Source of the DNA: Rostrohypoxylon terebratum
Lineage: Eukaryota; Ascomycota; Sordariomycetes; Xylariales; Hypoxylaceae
Length of the DNA stretch: 64,000 bases
Direction: 5' to 3'
Assembly: GCA_022497145.1 (NCBI GenBank)
Contig: MU385864.1
Coordinates: 248,001-312,000 of the forward strand
Shown here one piece after another: positions 24,908 to 36,569 of this stretch. The first letter of the stretch is position 1, and the number at the start of each line of letters is the position of its first letter. The position numbers and the translations under genes are program-made. The notes beneath the pieces were generated by a model. The model made no database searches and was not told the DNA's origin. It saw nothing but the letters and a program-made list of their open reading frames with translations.

Positions 24908-27900
24908 TTAAGCGGCCGCGCCAACTCTGGTCTTGGGGCCGGTACGCGCAGTACGCTTCTTGGTACTCTTCTTCTGAGCCGTGTTACCCTCGATGAATTT
25001 GATGAGGTCATCGATGCTTCGGGCATCGGGCTTGTCGGACTTCGCGTTCAGTGCCGCCGGTTGTGCCGCGACACCAGCGCCGCCACCAAGCGCCACATTG
25101 CGGGGCGGGAACCGTATTCCAGCCCGCAGACGTCTTGCCTGAGCGTCCTTATCGCGCTTCGCAATCGCGACAGCGTTCTGTGTCAGCTGTTCTAGCCAGG
25201 TCTCGGCCTCCTTGGTGTTGTTGTTCTCCGGACCCAATTGGTGCAGGAAGATGTTGTAGCATTCTCGCATCTTACCAAGCGCGGCCTTGGATTCATTGTC
25301 TAGAGCTAACGCTTGAGCAAGCTGGAAGAGCAGGCTAGCGGCTGGGAGAGACTGCTTGCCCATGACGCGCTCGCACACAGCGAGAGCTTGCTCAAACCAG
25401 ATGCGAGATTCGTGGTATGCTTGCATATGCTGTAGCATGACCGCTGCGTTATTGAGAGTCGTGATTGAATCAGGATGGTCAGGTCCATAAATTATCTTCC
25501 ATAGATCGAGGGCATGTTTTACATATGCAAGAGCCACCTTGCTATCTCCGGATCCATGGACGTAAAGCCCTAGGTTTAGGTAGTATAGCAATGTCTCTGC
25601 AGAGTCGACACCAATTGTCCGCTCTGATACAATGACTGCCTTTTTCGCCAGGTCGACGGCTGCTTCCTTCTCCTCAAGTTGGTAGTAGATTTGCGCTAAG
25701 CTGGAGTAAGCTCGAGCAACTTCTGGGTGAAGAATTCCGTAAATTTGCTCGTGAAGAGTCAAACTCTCCAATAACAACTCTTGACCAATCTTTCTGTTAT
25801 TTTGCATAATAGAATGACGGCCACCTTCTAGGGCCTCTTCGGAAATAACACTCTTCGGTGCAGAGTCCTTGATGATAGGGACGATATTGACAATGTCATC
25901 TGTAGTGAAGGTGACCGGGACAGTAATAGAAGAAACAGAAGACGGCGATCCGTCCCTTGACTTCTTGTTCTTCTTCTTCTTGCTACCTTCACCGCTAGCG
26001 TGGCCGTTGACACCATTTGTGGTGGCAGCTCCAGTGCTGGAGTCGCTGGTGAACTGGAAATTCTTCGCCTGCAATTGAAGACCGAGCTTCAAGGACACCT
26101 CGCGAAGAAGTTGCAGGTGCTTCATCTCAAATTGCAGGTCTGAATCTAGCGTGAATCTGAATCGACGGAAGACCTGTGCTGCGATCTCCTTGCGAAGGCT
26201 TTCCGGCGTTACACTGGCAAATGAAAGGTCGGCTTCGGGATATAGTGCTTTCAGAGATTCATCGATATCGGCAGTAGGGTTGGGGTTGAATCCAGACCCA
26301 AGAAGGCAGTTGAGAAGATGGGCAATGCAGGCAGAGGTTAGGGGAATGGGCAGATATCGCAGATATTTGCCCGCCACGTGCTTGAATGCTCTTGATATTA
26401 TCTCGTGCAAACATAAGTCGCGAAGGCGTAGAAGCCTAGAGCCCTCGCAAAGAGATACAATCTTTCCGAGGTATCGCATGTTGATTCCGCGCTTGTGCAT
26501 CATCTTAGTGAGAGATAGGCCATCCATGGGGAATGGTAGGTCAGCGATTTTGATATCGTTGACGAAATCAGGAATAGCTGTGTCGCGTAGAAAGTTGCAA
26601 GCGTCGCGCACGTCCTTTTCGTCAGCAGCTAATTCTTCCTTCTCAGCATCAGTCTGGGGGACCTGTCCGCTGAACGCATCTGGGTTGAGCGCAAACTGGA
26701 ATTCTGAAGCGTCGATGCGCTCTTCTTCTTCCGTCGCGGCATCTTCGGTTGTCTCGGCAGGTTTGTCTTCTGCTTCCTCAGCGTCTTCGGCGGCCTTCTC
26801 CTCTGTAGACGGAGATTTCTCTTCTTTGCTAGCTTGCTCACTCTCCGCTTTAGCCTTAGACTTTTGCTTTAATCGCTCAAGTTCCTCGTTTACCCAATCG
26901 GTCCATTTATGATTCCGGAACAATTCTACGAATTCTGGTCGCAAGACGGTCATCCGATGAGGATAATCGAGCTCGGTCTTCTGTTCCTCGGTGGCGTTGT
27001 TCTCTTCCAGCCACAAAACGTCGAGCGGGGTAATGCGGTATAGGTCGAGGACGTATTTCCGGCCATCCGTGCCCATCAAGCCCTTCGTCTCAACACTAGC
27101 CTCCAGGTCGAAGCGTTTGCCATCTTTATCCCACACTGGGTGCTTCTTGACTTTCAAGGCCTTGGAGAGCTTTTCAAAAGTTGCTGCGAAACGCTCATCG
27201 GCGGCGACAATTTCCTTGCCCTCGACCGCACCATATTCAATAGAATTCTCACCAGGCTCCCTCTGCTTGAATATGCCCGGGACGACAGTCTGGCCAACAA
27301 TTCGCTTTCCGAGATAGTCAACCACGACGGTGGCGGGGCTGTAGAGCCCATCAATGTCAAGTTGGTTAACTAAACGTACTCCGTTCACATCCTTTCCGGT
27401 GGCCACCCTGGCGGCATCGTCACCACCTTCCGAAGTGAAGGTACCCACACCATCGGCTCCGAAAGAGAAGAATACATTGTTGTATACAAAAATCTGGGCA
27501 TCGCGATCTTCCGTGGGATTGAGCGGGGTGACCTCGCCGCGTGCGACCAGGATAGCTCCCCTAGCAGCAGCATCGGAGTAGTCAGCAAAAAGTTTCGAAA
27601 TGAAACGCTCCCTGAAGACGCGATCCTGAACAGTCTCCTTGGGCAATTCACGTGCCGATTGGAACTCCTCGTTCCAGTCTCTCAAGGTGTCGGTGTTATC
27701 GACACCAGAGATGAGGTAACCCTCCTGAGTCCTCGTGATATCAGGGGTATGGGCGAGTAGAGGCGAGTTTTGCGAGGGAACCAACCACGGCGCGGAGGGG
27801 ATGGAATTTGTCATCTGGAATGTGGCTAAGGGGTCCCTGCGATTGTTGTAGTGCAGCAATTGATCAAAAGATTCTGAGAAGGAAGGTGAAATTTGGCTTA

Positions 27901-28912
27901 ATAATGTTAATAACGAATGCGCAGAATGTCCTTTAGGGGCTGGCCGAGGCATGGGGTCAAATTTACTATTCGACGACTTGTTAACGTAGAAACCTCCCAC
28001 ATGAGACGTGACTTGATATTGCTCTCCTTCATTTGTAGTGATCAGCAGGTACAGCAGGTGGCCTTTCTGTCTGAGATGATAGGGCGGGGGGTTCCATGGC
28101 GATAGAGCAATGGACTTGACGGTCTTAGGGGCAGGCTCTTCCTCTTTTGGTATAAGGGTTAACGGCTTCGCGGGAGCATCGAAGTCGTAGGCACTAGCTT
28201 GGACATTGTCGTTGTCCTTAGCGCTGGTGGTGACTGAATCAAAGAGGGAGACTCCGGGCAAAACTCCTTGCAGGGTATCAGTCCGATCCCCCGCAGCACC
28301 TACCAAGTCCCGAATTCGGATGACATGTATTCTAGCCTCTTTCTCATTGTATGGATCTTCTACCAAACGTATCTCAGCTTCCGGACCGAGTCCTTTCACG
28401 TCGGAAATTTGGACGAAGTCGTTAATCCGTTCCCCCGCATGCTCGAGGTGGAAGCAAGAATATTGGAAAGCGGAGGGCAGTTCGATAATAGACTGTCGCA
28501 ACTCGTGGATTTGCTCTTGAGAACAGACCTACATTCGAGTTAGCTACGAGAAGATATTTTTATTTCTAGCGTAGCAAACAAGGGTAACTGCTAACCATCA
28601 CATGGATCTCTTTGGGATCGTGGGGTAGATGAATAGTCAGAGGGAACAGAGCTATATGAGATAGTTTAGCATAGAAGATTTGTGGACGTCTGTACTTTGA
28701 TTCACGGTCATACCATCTGCAGGATCTACCGCATCTTCGTCGCTTGGTTGATCGTTAGAGTCAACCTTAGTCTCTTCGGTTTGGCCATTTTGAGTTTCGG
28801 CTTCGTGGGCTGAAGGTTGAACTACACGAGACCACATGTTAGATCATATTCAAAGGGCGTAACGGCTTTAATAGGTCTTATATATACCGGTGGTATCTTG
28901 TTTCTCGGGCAT
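24908..28912 (-). CDS. CLU1: Clustered mitochondria protein Clu1 / eIF3-associated TIF31
   Basis: A predicted 1269-residue cytosolic protein in four exons (28912-28888, 28821-28714, 28651-28596, 28528-24908); the three introns (66, 62, 67 bp) are all near the 5' end. The start is the ATG at 28912 (MPEKQDTT); later in-frame ATG/TTG codons would lose the N-terminal domain. Approximate order: CLU-N ubiquitin-like region 30-120, CLU domain 350-600 (DWNEEFQSARELP, FADYSDAAARGA), acidic Glu/Ala linker 629-680, helical central region 700-880, Lys-rich patch near 915, tetratricopeptide repeats 965-1185 (LHPEVARAYSSLA, GPDHPDSITTLNN) and a basic tail. The family keeps mitochondria from clustering, binds mRNAs of nuclear-encoded mitochondrial proteins, and co-purifies with eIF3. 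Length and domain order match fungal orthologues. Confidence 0.96.
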
Positions 28913-29494
28913 TATGGTTGTAAGGGAAACAGGATTAGTAAGAAGGGCTCGTTCAACCTTGAGAGGATCGGAGGGGATGTGGGAGGTAGAAAGTGGGAGG
29001 TAGCAGATAGCAGGTGGGAGGTGGGAGGTGTATAGAAATTTATTTATACCCTCGTTACTTGTACAAGAATACCTAGCAAACGAGATCCGACGCACAGCTT
29101 AGGAAAATCCGGCGTAGAAACTGCAAAAGTACTAATGGACAAGGTCTGAGAAGTAAAATACAGAAGTAGTAAAAGGAATGGTAAATCAATTGAACTCCTT
29201 AATGATTTATGAAGGTGTTGACACTATGTTGAAGTTTTAGGAAGAGAATTTAATCGCCCATCGATAAGATATTTGGGTATTTGGAGCTAAAACGAGCACC
29301 ATAGCAATTTTTTTTTCTTCTACGGCTCAAAAAAACTCAAAAAAAACTGCAAAAACCCCGGCTGTTCCCGGTAAGCCGGAGCTGCGGCGGTCATTAGGTC
29401 AATCGTCCATTGGGGTTTCCCTGCTCGCCCTAATCATGACGCTCTTCCCAGGTTAGCATGTAACACTGCATGAAGTGGGAGGTGTTACTATAAC

Positions 29495-29661
29495 TATCTG
29501 ACGAAGTGCCAAAAAACAGCAGATACAAAAAAGGTCCATTTAAGCCACATTTTAATTGGTTCGAAAAGTCTTGGCGGAGCTGTTATAAAATTCAATTGGA
29601 TGCATTCTTTGGTGGTTTGCTGGGTTTAAGTATCTGCTGTTTTTTGGCACTTCGTCAGATA
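29495..29661 (+). mobile_element. 167-bp MITE, copy 1 (Tc1/mariner-like TA ends)
   Basis: A non-autonomous element bounded by 32-bp perfect terminal inverted repeats that begin TATCTGACGAAGTGCC and end GCAGATAC. The outermost TA dinucleotides fit the TA target duplication typical of Tc1/mariner-superfamily elements. Within each terminal repeat TATCTG recurs inverted as CAGATA, giving a nested sub-terminal palindrome. It matches the copy at 51742-51908, in opposite orientation, with three substitutions over the full length. It has no coding capacity; a 68-codon frame across it is incidental. Confidence 0.93.
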
Positions 29662-29960
29662 CAAGCATTTCCATTGGATGAAAACGATTTTGGCAGCCCT
29701 TTAGAGGCCTAAAAAACCGCACTTACCTTTATCTAAGGTTGCTTCTAGAGTTTTTCTAGAGAGTCGTGTTTTTTTTGCCTCTTCTTGATTTTCCTTTGTA
29801 TTGTATAAATAAAAATGTGGTTTGTTTTTTTCTAGTATTTGTTTGCTCGAATAAGAGCCGCAACGATTAGTAACTTCCCAATTTATTTCCAAGATGCAAG
29901 ACGGGCTTTGTATGGTGTTGAGGAAATTACTTGTGCAGACATCGGGATCGGATCTCAATG
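29662..29960 (-). other. AT-rich stretch with a lysine-rich open frame beside MITE copy 1
   Basis: It directly abuts the MITE. The minus strand carries an 85-codon frame (29958-29701, no ATG start) rich in Lys/Asn (KNKPHFYLYNTKENQEE). Composition differs from neighbouring genes. It could be a decayed transposase fragment or chance; I recognise no transposase motif. Confidence 0.3.
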
Positions 29961-30397
29961 TCTAGAGAACGCTTATCGATAAAGATTTTCATATTTGTGC
30001 GAATGATTATGTGGGGTTTCCCGATTAGGAAGTCAAGTAAACAATCACAAGCTTGAGCGTGGAAAATGAACATTGTTTTGTTCAACATCATTCAACATCC
30101 TACCTAGGTGTTCATCCTTGCAGCTTTACATCGGCTTCCATCATAGGGATATTCGAATAAGTCTTAGCTAATGCTACATTTTTGGTGCACGAGCTATCAG
30201 ACTACACTTCTATCATTTCTATGACTTGCTACTACTGATATCATCCGTTGCTTTTACCGCTTTTGCTACCGATTACATACAGAGCATGGACCTCATAGCT
30301 TACCACCATTACTAGCATACATGAGCTCATAAAGCATCACCAATTCAGCATATCAGCATTTTTGCATTTGCTTGGATATCTTGCCGGGGCTTATTCC

Positions 30398-32983
30398 ATG
30401 TCACTCGACCAGTTTAAAACACCGTATAAACCAAGGCGCCCACCGCCTAGACCGAATAGGTCAGGTGAAGCTCCACAGCCTTGGACTACGGCTCGTTGCA
30501 GTCGCTTACTTCGACCATTGCTTTCACGAATATCTTCTATCCGAAAAGAGACTGCAGCATCGCTGCTAAACGTCAAGGACGATGAGCCTGAGCAGGAAGT
30601 GAGGGTTGGTGATGAGCAATGGAACGACCATGAGGGGTGGTTAGGGCCGAGGAAGAAGGTTCGCTTGACTTACTCTTCAAAGCGACCTTCTCGCCGTCAA
30701 GATGAACAATGTCCACTTGGTAAAGATACTAAGGGGTCGGACATGGCAGGATGCCTACATCGGGATAAGAGGAGAGCTTTAAATCCCGGCGAAATAGTAC
30801 CAGCTACACCCTTATTACGACGTGCTAGAGGCCATCTTGTTCCTTCCTCTCCCGTGATCCCCAAAAATCTTAGAGAAGAGCCTGGGCAACCCGCCGTTGG
30901 GTGTAGACTAGATCCTCGTATGAAAAGAGGTGTGATCAAAAATAAAGACCACGAGCAGCGACTGGCCAGGATACGAAGTCAGTCGACGTCTGCCAGATAC
31001 AATGATTTAGAGGCAATATATCGAAGTCTAGAAGCGCTTCTAACGGCGACGCAACACAACACCAATCAAAGACGTGGCCCGCGATCATTACTCGACATGT
31101 GCCTGAGAAAGGTACCGCAGTATATCGAAGCACTCGAAACTCAGGAAAGGATGGATGCAGAACAAAATGGTACCATTTCTACGCTTTATAATCCCGATAC
31201 TTCAGCGGAGGTATACAATTACCTAGAAGAATTCAGCACAAATCCGGCCTTAGGATGGAAACCGCTTAGGGTCGTGGTTCGCGCAGATGGACTCCATGCG
31301 ATCAAGCAAGCAATGTTGGATGGGTTATTTGGTGATGAGTTTTCGGAATTAGTCATCGATCTATGTGTCCAAGCCGGTGCACTATCAGAGGCTGAGGAAC
31401 TCGTCACGGCATTGATCGATCGCCAGTACCCTCCGCCAACGACACCGGACAGCTCCTTTTCCGACCTACCGTCATTGCGGCCGCTGTTAGTATTATCGAC
31501 TTTCGCAACCAAACACGACCGTATTCCATACCTGCTTCGTCAATGTTCTTTATTACTATCTTACGAATGTCTTCCACAAGACTGGCTTTCAACCCGGGAG
31601 TTCGAGCGTATATGGTCATTAGCCGCCCGCCGCCTGTCGAAGGTGGATGTAGCCGATGACGCGGTGGCTTTCATGAACCACTCGATCTCGCTATTATGCC
31701 GACGACGACGAGGTGGACCCGACACGAATCGCCAAGAAAAAGATATAACGCTAGCCAATAAACAGACGCTAATTAGTGCTTTGACAATGCTAACTGCGAT
31801 GAATTCGCTGGGCGAAATAGAGCTTCAATCGACTGGAGTTTCAGAGGCTGAGATTACAAAGATTAGCCTCATCGGCGACAGGCTTAAGTGTATTTTGCGA
31901 TCGTGCATGGCCGATTTAGAGCCACTAAATTTTCCGAAACCTATGCGATACGGCTTGGGAAACGATCTGCTATATTTGGCATTATTTTTATCGTCGAGCA
32001 CCGCCCGCGGTGACGACAGCATTAGCTCCCGTCTCAGACGTAGCGTCGAGCAGGCATGGCGGGCGAACATTGCTCCCGGAGCCGCGCGAGGCAGCCGCAC
32101 GAAACATCATCTCGATGACATTGCCTCGTTTCTGTCATCAGTAGCACGTAGTTGCGGCAGAGGGATGGATGTTCCGTCTCACAAGTGCTTAGAGACGCTC
32201 TTCTCCCAACTTGACAGTCTCGCGCTTGGTCGGGAGATCCTGAGCAGTATGAAAGCGGTCTCCGCGTTCGCGCTGGCGCAGCAGACGAACGACGTCAAAG
32301 ACTTTATCTACGCCGAGAAGTTAGCATCGAGCCAGCATACAGCCGCTACAAGGGTTGATAGTTGCGGTGGTGGTGGTGGTGGTGGCGGCAGCGGCGGCGG
32401 CGGCGACAACGATCCGCGACCACGAAAGAACCTATTCTCCGGGTACCGATGGGAGGAAACTATAGGCGAATGGGTGACAGTCAGCCCTGAGCAACGACGA
32501 TCCAGGACGAAGATAAAACAGTTTCGATCTTCGTCCAGGATAGAGGCCGGTCATGGTGAACAGGGCGCCAGCCAGGCCGGGGGGTCCATATTTAGTGATG
32601 CAGATAGCGTTCCAGGTCTGGAAATAGAATCCGGACGAGATGGACGCAGCACCCAGAATCTTCCACTAGCACATGGAACCGAACGTGTCAATGGTAAGAA
32701 ACGTGCGTATTCTTGTTCTGGAATGGACAACCCACGGGCGGCGCTCGGGGCTACGGTGGCGTACCGGAACAAACAATTGACGAAATCTGCAGTCTCGTCA
32801 CTAGACGACGACGACGAGCTCAACTCTGATAAGGAAAATCAGAATCATACCACAGCCAAAAAGCCAAGAAGGAGCATGGATAAAAGAACTGCGCCAAGTC
32901 TGAAGCCCCGATCTAGTCTAGCAAACCCAGCAAGCATCAGCATGCTCGGCGACGACTGCAGCGACGACGAGCTCTGCATGTGA
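30398..32983 (+). CDS. Uncharacterised 861-residue ascomycete protein
   Basis: A single uninterrupted frame. The first ATG is at 30398 (MSLDQFKTPYKPRRPPP); the preceding in-frame TTG is not a likely start. I do not recognise a named family. The N-terminal 180 residues are basic and Arg/Pro-rich, with short PATPLLRRARG and PSSPVIP motifs, and look disordered. Residues about 200-650 are mostly helical with Leu/Ala-rich segments (e.g. LVIDLCVQAGALSEAEELV) that resemble helical-repeat scaffolds. A Gly tract (SCGGGGGGGGSGGGG, encoded by GGT/GGC triplets at 32364-32403) precedes a conserved-looking FSGYRWEETIGEWV motif. The C-terminus is basic/acidic (KKPRRSMDKR, DDDDELNSDKENQ, DDCSDDELCM). Basic patches suggest a nuclear protein; no catalytic motif is visible. 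No intron is needed. Confidence 0.82.
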   Translation: MSLDQFKTPYKPRRPPPRPNRSGEAPQPWTTARCSRLLRPLLSRISSIRKETAASLLNVKDDEPEQEVRVGDEQWNDHEGWLGPRKKVRLTYSSKRPSRRQDEQCPLGKDTKGSDMAGCLHRDKRRALNPGEIVPATPLLRRARGHLVPSSPVIPKNLREEPGQPAVGCRLDPRMKRGVIKNKDHEQRLARIRSQSTSARYNDLEAIYRSLEALLTATQHNTNQRRGPRSLLDMCLRKVPQYIEALETQERMDAEQNGTISTLYNPDTSAEVYNYLEEFSTNPALGWKPLRVVVRADGLHAIKQAMLDGLFGDEFSELVIDLCVQAGALSEAEELVTALIDRQYPPPTTPDSSFSDLPSLRPLLVLSTFATKHDRIPYLLRQCSLLLSYECLPQDWLSTREFERIWSLAARRLSKVDVADDAVAFMNHSISLLCRRRRGGPDTNRQEKDITLANKQTLISALTMLTAMNSLGEIELQSTGVSEAEITKISLIGDRLKCILRSCMADLEPLNFPKPMRYGLGNDLLYLALFLSSSTARGDDSISSRLRRSVEQAWRANIAPGAARGSRTKHHLDDIASFLSSVARSCGRGMDVPSHKCLETLFSQLDSLALGREILSSMKAVSAFALAQQTNDVKDFIYAEKLASSQHTAATRVDSCGGGGGGGGSGGGGDNDPRPRKNLFSGYRWEETIGEWVTVSPEQRRSRTKIKQFRSSSRIEAGHGEQGASQAGGSIFSDADSVPGLEIESGRDGRSTQNLPLAHGTERVNGKKRAYSCSGMDNPRAALGATVAYRNKQLTKSAVSSLDDDDELNSDKENQNHTTAKKPRRSMDKRTAPSLKPRSSLANPASISMLGDDCSDDELCM
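32364..32403 (+). repeat. GGT/GGC trinucleotide repeat encoding polyglycine
   Basis: Tandem GGT and GGC codons inside the 861-residue protein gene encode a run of Gly interrupted once by Ser. Length polymorphism between strains is likely for such a tract. Confidence 0.85.
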
Positions 32984-35900
32984 GATCTTGCTCTCATGTT
33001 GTCTGGTTCGAAGAATCTCAGAAGGAAATATTGTTGCAATGTTACATGGCCTATTCTTGGCTACATTGCGGCTCAGTACATGTAAATTCGGTACCGGGCA
33101 TTGTATATAGATTAATTCTTCAACGGATACGTAGTATGTAGGATCGGAGGCGTTGGAGAACCATTCCAGCGGGATGTTGGGTCCTGCACGGAGAAGCCCG
33201 CTAGAATATACCGGCATTACCAACAGGCATATGAATCATACTCTGTATTCTGTTCAGTATGTATTTCAATAATAAACCACAAGGTTGCCATAAGACCAAT
33301 ATAGGAAGTCCGTTAGAACCGTTGAATCTAGGTGATGAAGAATCCATGTGCTCATCCTTAGATCCTAAGAAATTGGCCCAGGAAAAAAAAAAGAGCCACG
33401 AGTGGATGCGGCCGAAACGTGAAACAGGCCAAATTGGGCAACTCGTATCGATTTGTAATTCTGACCACAAAGGGTCTCTGCTATATCTGGATTGCGCCCG
33501 ATGGGTTGCTAGGTCATCGGAATATATATGAAACAACCCGCCCTTGTATAGCCTCCGAGAATAGAGTGAAATTGACACAAAGACGGAAGCATACACGGTA
33601 GGACAGCGTGGGAAGCCGGGAATATCGTCCATGATCTCGAACTTCCCAGTCGTGGCTCGATTTGTCTGGATCCGTTTACTGCTCGGACAATTACTAAGGT
33701 GCGTGGCTGCGTGGGTAACCACGATGATACACGCGATAGGGCGCCTACTGATCTCCATAATGACTGGTGGTTTTATTGAAATAGTCGCATGTAGTCGCAT
33801 GTAGTCACATGTAACAGCTAAGGGGCGACGAACAGAACCGTAGAAGCGCCTAATTAGTAATTATCTATACCATTGCGTCAGCATCATGAGGCTATCCTTG
33901 CGTCGGATCCTCAAGTCATCCACAATGAATGTGTGGTCTGAAAAAGACCCAAGGCCTGATAATTCAACCTACATACTACTGTCTACACTTGCATTCGTCT
34001 TGCATTCGTCCCACATCCCACTAGATGAGGCAGAGATAAGATGGAATTGTTTGCAGAGCCCTTGCTAGATTGCCTGTATCGAGTTTAGCAATTTTAATGT
34101 GATTCTAGTTTAGAATAGATGCGATTGGGTTCGCTTTTCACAAGATAAGGTATCGTGTTTCACTCTGGTTTGCGGATGACGCATGTCTTTAATTGACGGA
34201 CAAATTCGGGCATGACGTTGGGTGGGAGTGCTGGCGTATCTGGCGTACGCCCTCGTTTTGGGTGGCGTCTGGCAGATTTTGCAGTTTTCATGCAAAATGC
34301 GAGTGCGATTCGCCGCATCGTTCCTCTGGATTAAGACCTTCTTAATAGGTAGGATAAACTAACTGCGGAAAGTTATAAAAATAAAGTGAAGATCTATAAG
34401 GATGAGGCTGTTAATCGATCCGTCATCAACGACAATAATCCTTAGAGTAGGATCTTGGCATTTAATCTGCCTTTCCTAAATTTTTCACAGGCGGCTTCTT
34501 GCACCAGCGTTTGAGAACTCCCCAGTTGAGAAGTTGAGAAGCCCTGTAGGGGGCCTAGGCATTGAAAAATTTGGAACACTTCCAAGTGCAGCTCATTGGT
34601 TGCTCGACGGTAGTTCGCTGTCCCATCTTAGCACAAGAGCTAGGTTGTTACGAGTTGTCATTGGTGGTCGACGTAGCTGGATCCCAAGACTGATCCTTGT
34701 CCTCAGTTGTGCGCTTGGCCTCGTTTCAAACCCAAGCTGTCGATCATGACACTCTCCACTTGTTGCAGGGTTAAGATCGGACAAGGACAACGAATGATAA
34801 GCACACAAACTGTCGATAGAAGGCCATCATATCTCTAAGCTGAAGCACTGACGAAGCTTGTCGCTGTACAGTTTCAACAGACCGAGAAGATAAGTTAAGT
34901 AAAACCGAGAATTCAGAAACGATGAACACCTAGGATAAGGCGATGACTGGCTGAATTCAGGTCCGGGGTGAAGTCGACTGGGGGTTTGATTCACTGATTT
35001 TACATAGTACAGTGATATTTTGGAGGACGTTGATCGATCTGCTTAGATCCCCTCGGCCAATCTTGCTCCTTTCCATTTTCTGTGTCTGCGTGTACCTTGC
35101 ATTGGTGGCACTTTGTCGGCTCATCCCCACATTGACCTGGTACCTAGGTACTCAGGTCTGCTAGGTAAGACTTGCTCCTTTCTAGGACTGACAAGGTATA
35201 TTATTAGGAGGGACATTATGCACAACGATTATGGATCTCGACCCCATACCTATGAAAATAAATGCGATACGTTCTGGTGAATCTTATGATGACGATATTA
35301 TGTACATCGTATGTATGTATGTAAGTGACCGGGGATGAGGGACGCGGGACGGGAACGACATCAAAAGCAAATGAAGTGAAAATTACTATGTATTACTCCG
35401 GATTTCGAAATGGCTTGGCGCGTAGGTGACGATGAACGGATATCATTTGTCGGTGAAAGAATCTAGATTGACGTGAAATGTATTAGAAATGTCTTGGTGT
35501 CTTGGTGTCTTAGGAGAAGAAGAAAGTCCAGAACTCCCTATCCAACTAGATCCAACCTCCTATCACTATGATGTATTTGGGTACCACAGACGGCAGGTAT
35601 GGTGCGCATACGACTACTACAGAGTACATACATGGAAGGTATATAGTCTTAGTAAACTTTGTTTTCCAACTGTAACGTTGTCAATTTTCAGGGGAGAAGT
35701 CGCGATGATTGGCACATGGTAGAGAGGGTGCCGGCATTGGGAGACGTAATTGAGTGACGCCCCAATTGTGGTTCACTAAGCCCCGGACGGGTACTCCGCG
35801 GGTACTTACAGATGAAGCGTGTACCTTACGTATGTACTACTAGGTTCAATGTTACAGGTACGGTATTAGGTAGGTACTACCTGGTAGGTATGCTGTACCT

Positions 35901-36569
35901 ACTACCTAGACTGTGCCACTTTTTTCTACTATGTAGGTGTACCTAGTAGGTAGTAAATTTTTAGTACACGCAGTAATTACCCTACTAATACTTTAACTGA
36001 CCTCCTTATTGTGTATATCTCAAGCAGTGGGAACCGAATTGTAGATCTCGTCCCTCTCCACCTTCTCTGCACCCTGCGGCCTCCATTCCTCTCCCCGTCT
36101 TCTTTTCTTCTTCCCTTTCTGCATTCCAATTATAATCCGTTGACCAGAATTGGGCGTTTTGGCATTGTTATCCCTCATTTGTAACAATTGCCCTTGTTCA
36201 CTTTTTTTAAGAATTCCCTTAGGTATCATCCTTCGAGATTTCTTTGTCCCCCTCCTTTTTCGCCCGGGGCAGACTGATTATCTAAAAAGTCACATACGAT
36301 TTAAATATTCGTCTAGACGCCCACGCCTGCCAAGGTACACTTGACCGACCTACTCGACTTTGATTGAGTCACTTTAACATTCTTGTTCACCATAGGACTT
36401 AAGGATCCTTTTTGCCAATTTCTATTTACAGCTGGCTGTCAACTTACTTTCACTCACCCCTTTGGAGGCATCGGGTTGACCTCGTCTGCCTCGTACAGTG
36501 TTGGATCTCACCAACCTTCGAAGAAAAAAAAGATTCCTTGAATGACGATCGTTTGATTTCGAGCAGGCC
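32984..36569. other. Intergenic region, 3.6 kb
   Basis: It lies between two plus-strand genes. The longest frame is on the minus strand (33800-33201, 199 codons), with no recognisable domain and a start inside a GTCGCATGTA tandem repeat; I do not call it a gene. A dense cluster of TAGGTA/TACCTA words is at 35.86-35.96 kb. The last few hundred bases, with T/C-rich runs, are probably the ferric reductase promoter and leader. Confidence 0.55.
35866..35960. repeat. TAGGTA/TACCTA inverted-repeat cluster
   Basis: Several alternating TAGGTA and TACCTA words (for example TAGGTAGGTACTACCTGG and TACCTAGTAGGTAG) give multiple overlapping hairpin possibilities within about 95 bp. They are relatives of the dispersed CCTAGGT motif, in gene-free DNA. 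Confidence 0.75.

Larger units (their letters stand above)
28913..30397. other. Divergent intergenic region with a MITE insertion
   Basis: 1.5 kb between divergent genes. It holds the CLU1 promoter on the left, GGGAGGT-type short repeats near 28.98-29.03 kb, a CCGGCT..AGCCGG hairpin near 29.36 kb, the 167-bp MITE at 29495-29661, an AT-rich stretch to about 29.96 kb, and the promoter of the 861-residue protein on the right. Confidence 0.65.

Noticed and set aside
26151..26912. 253-codon plus-strand frame inside CLU1
   Set aside because: It is antisense to the well-supported CLU1 coding exon and is Ser-rich, as expected from the complement of acidic and Ala codons.
29880..29960. Transposase assignment for the AT-rich frame next to MITE copy 1
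   Set aside because: No DDE residues or helix-turn-helix that I can point to; kept only as a low-confidence relic.
33201..33800. 199-codon minus-strand open frame
   Set aside because: It begins within a GTCGCATGTA tandem repeat, has no recognisable domain or consistent composition, and overlaps plus-strand frames of similar quality. Length alone is not enough in 40 kb of gene-free DNA.
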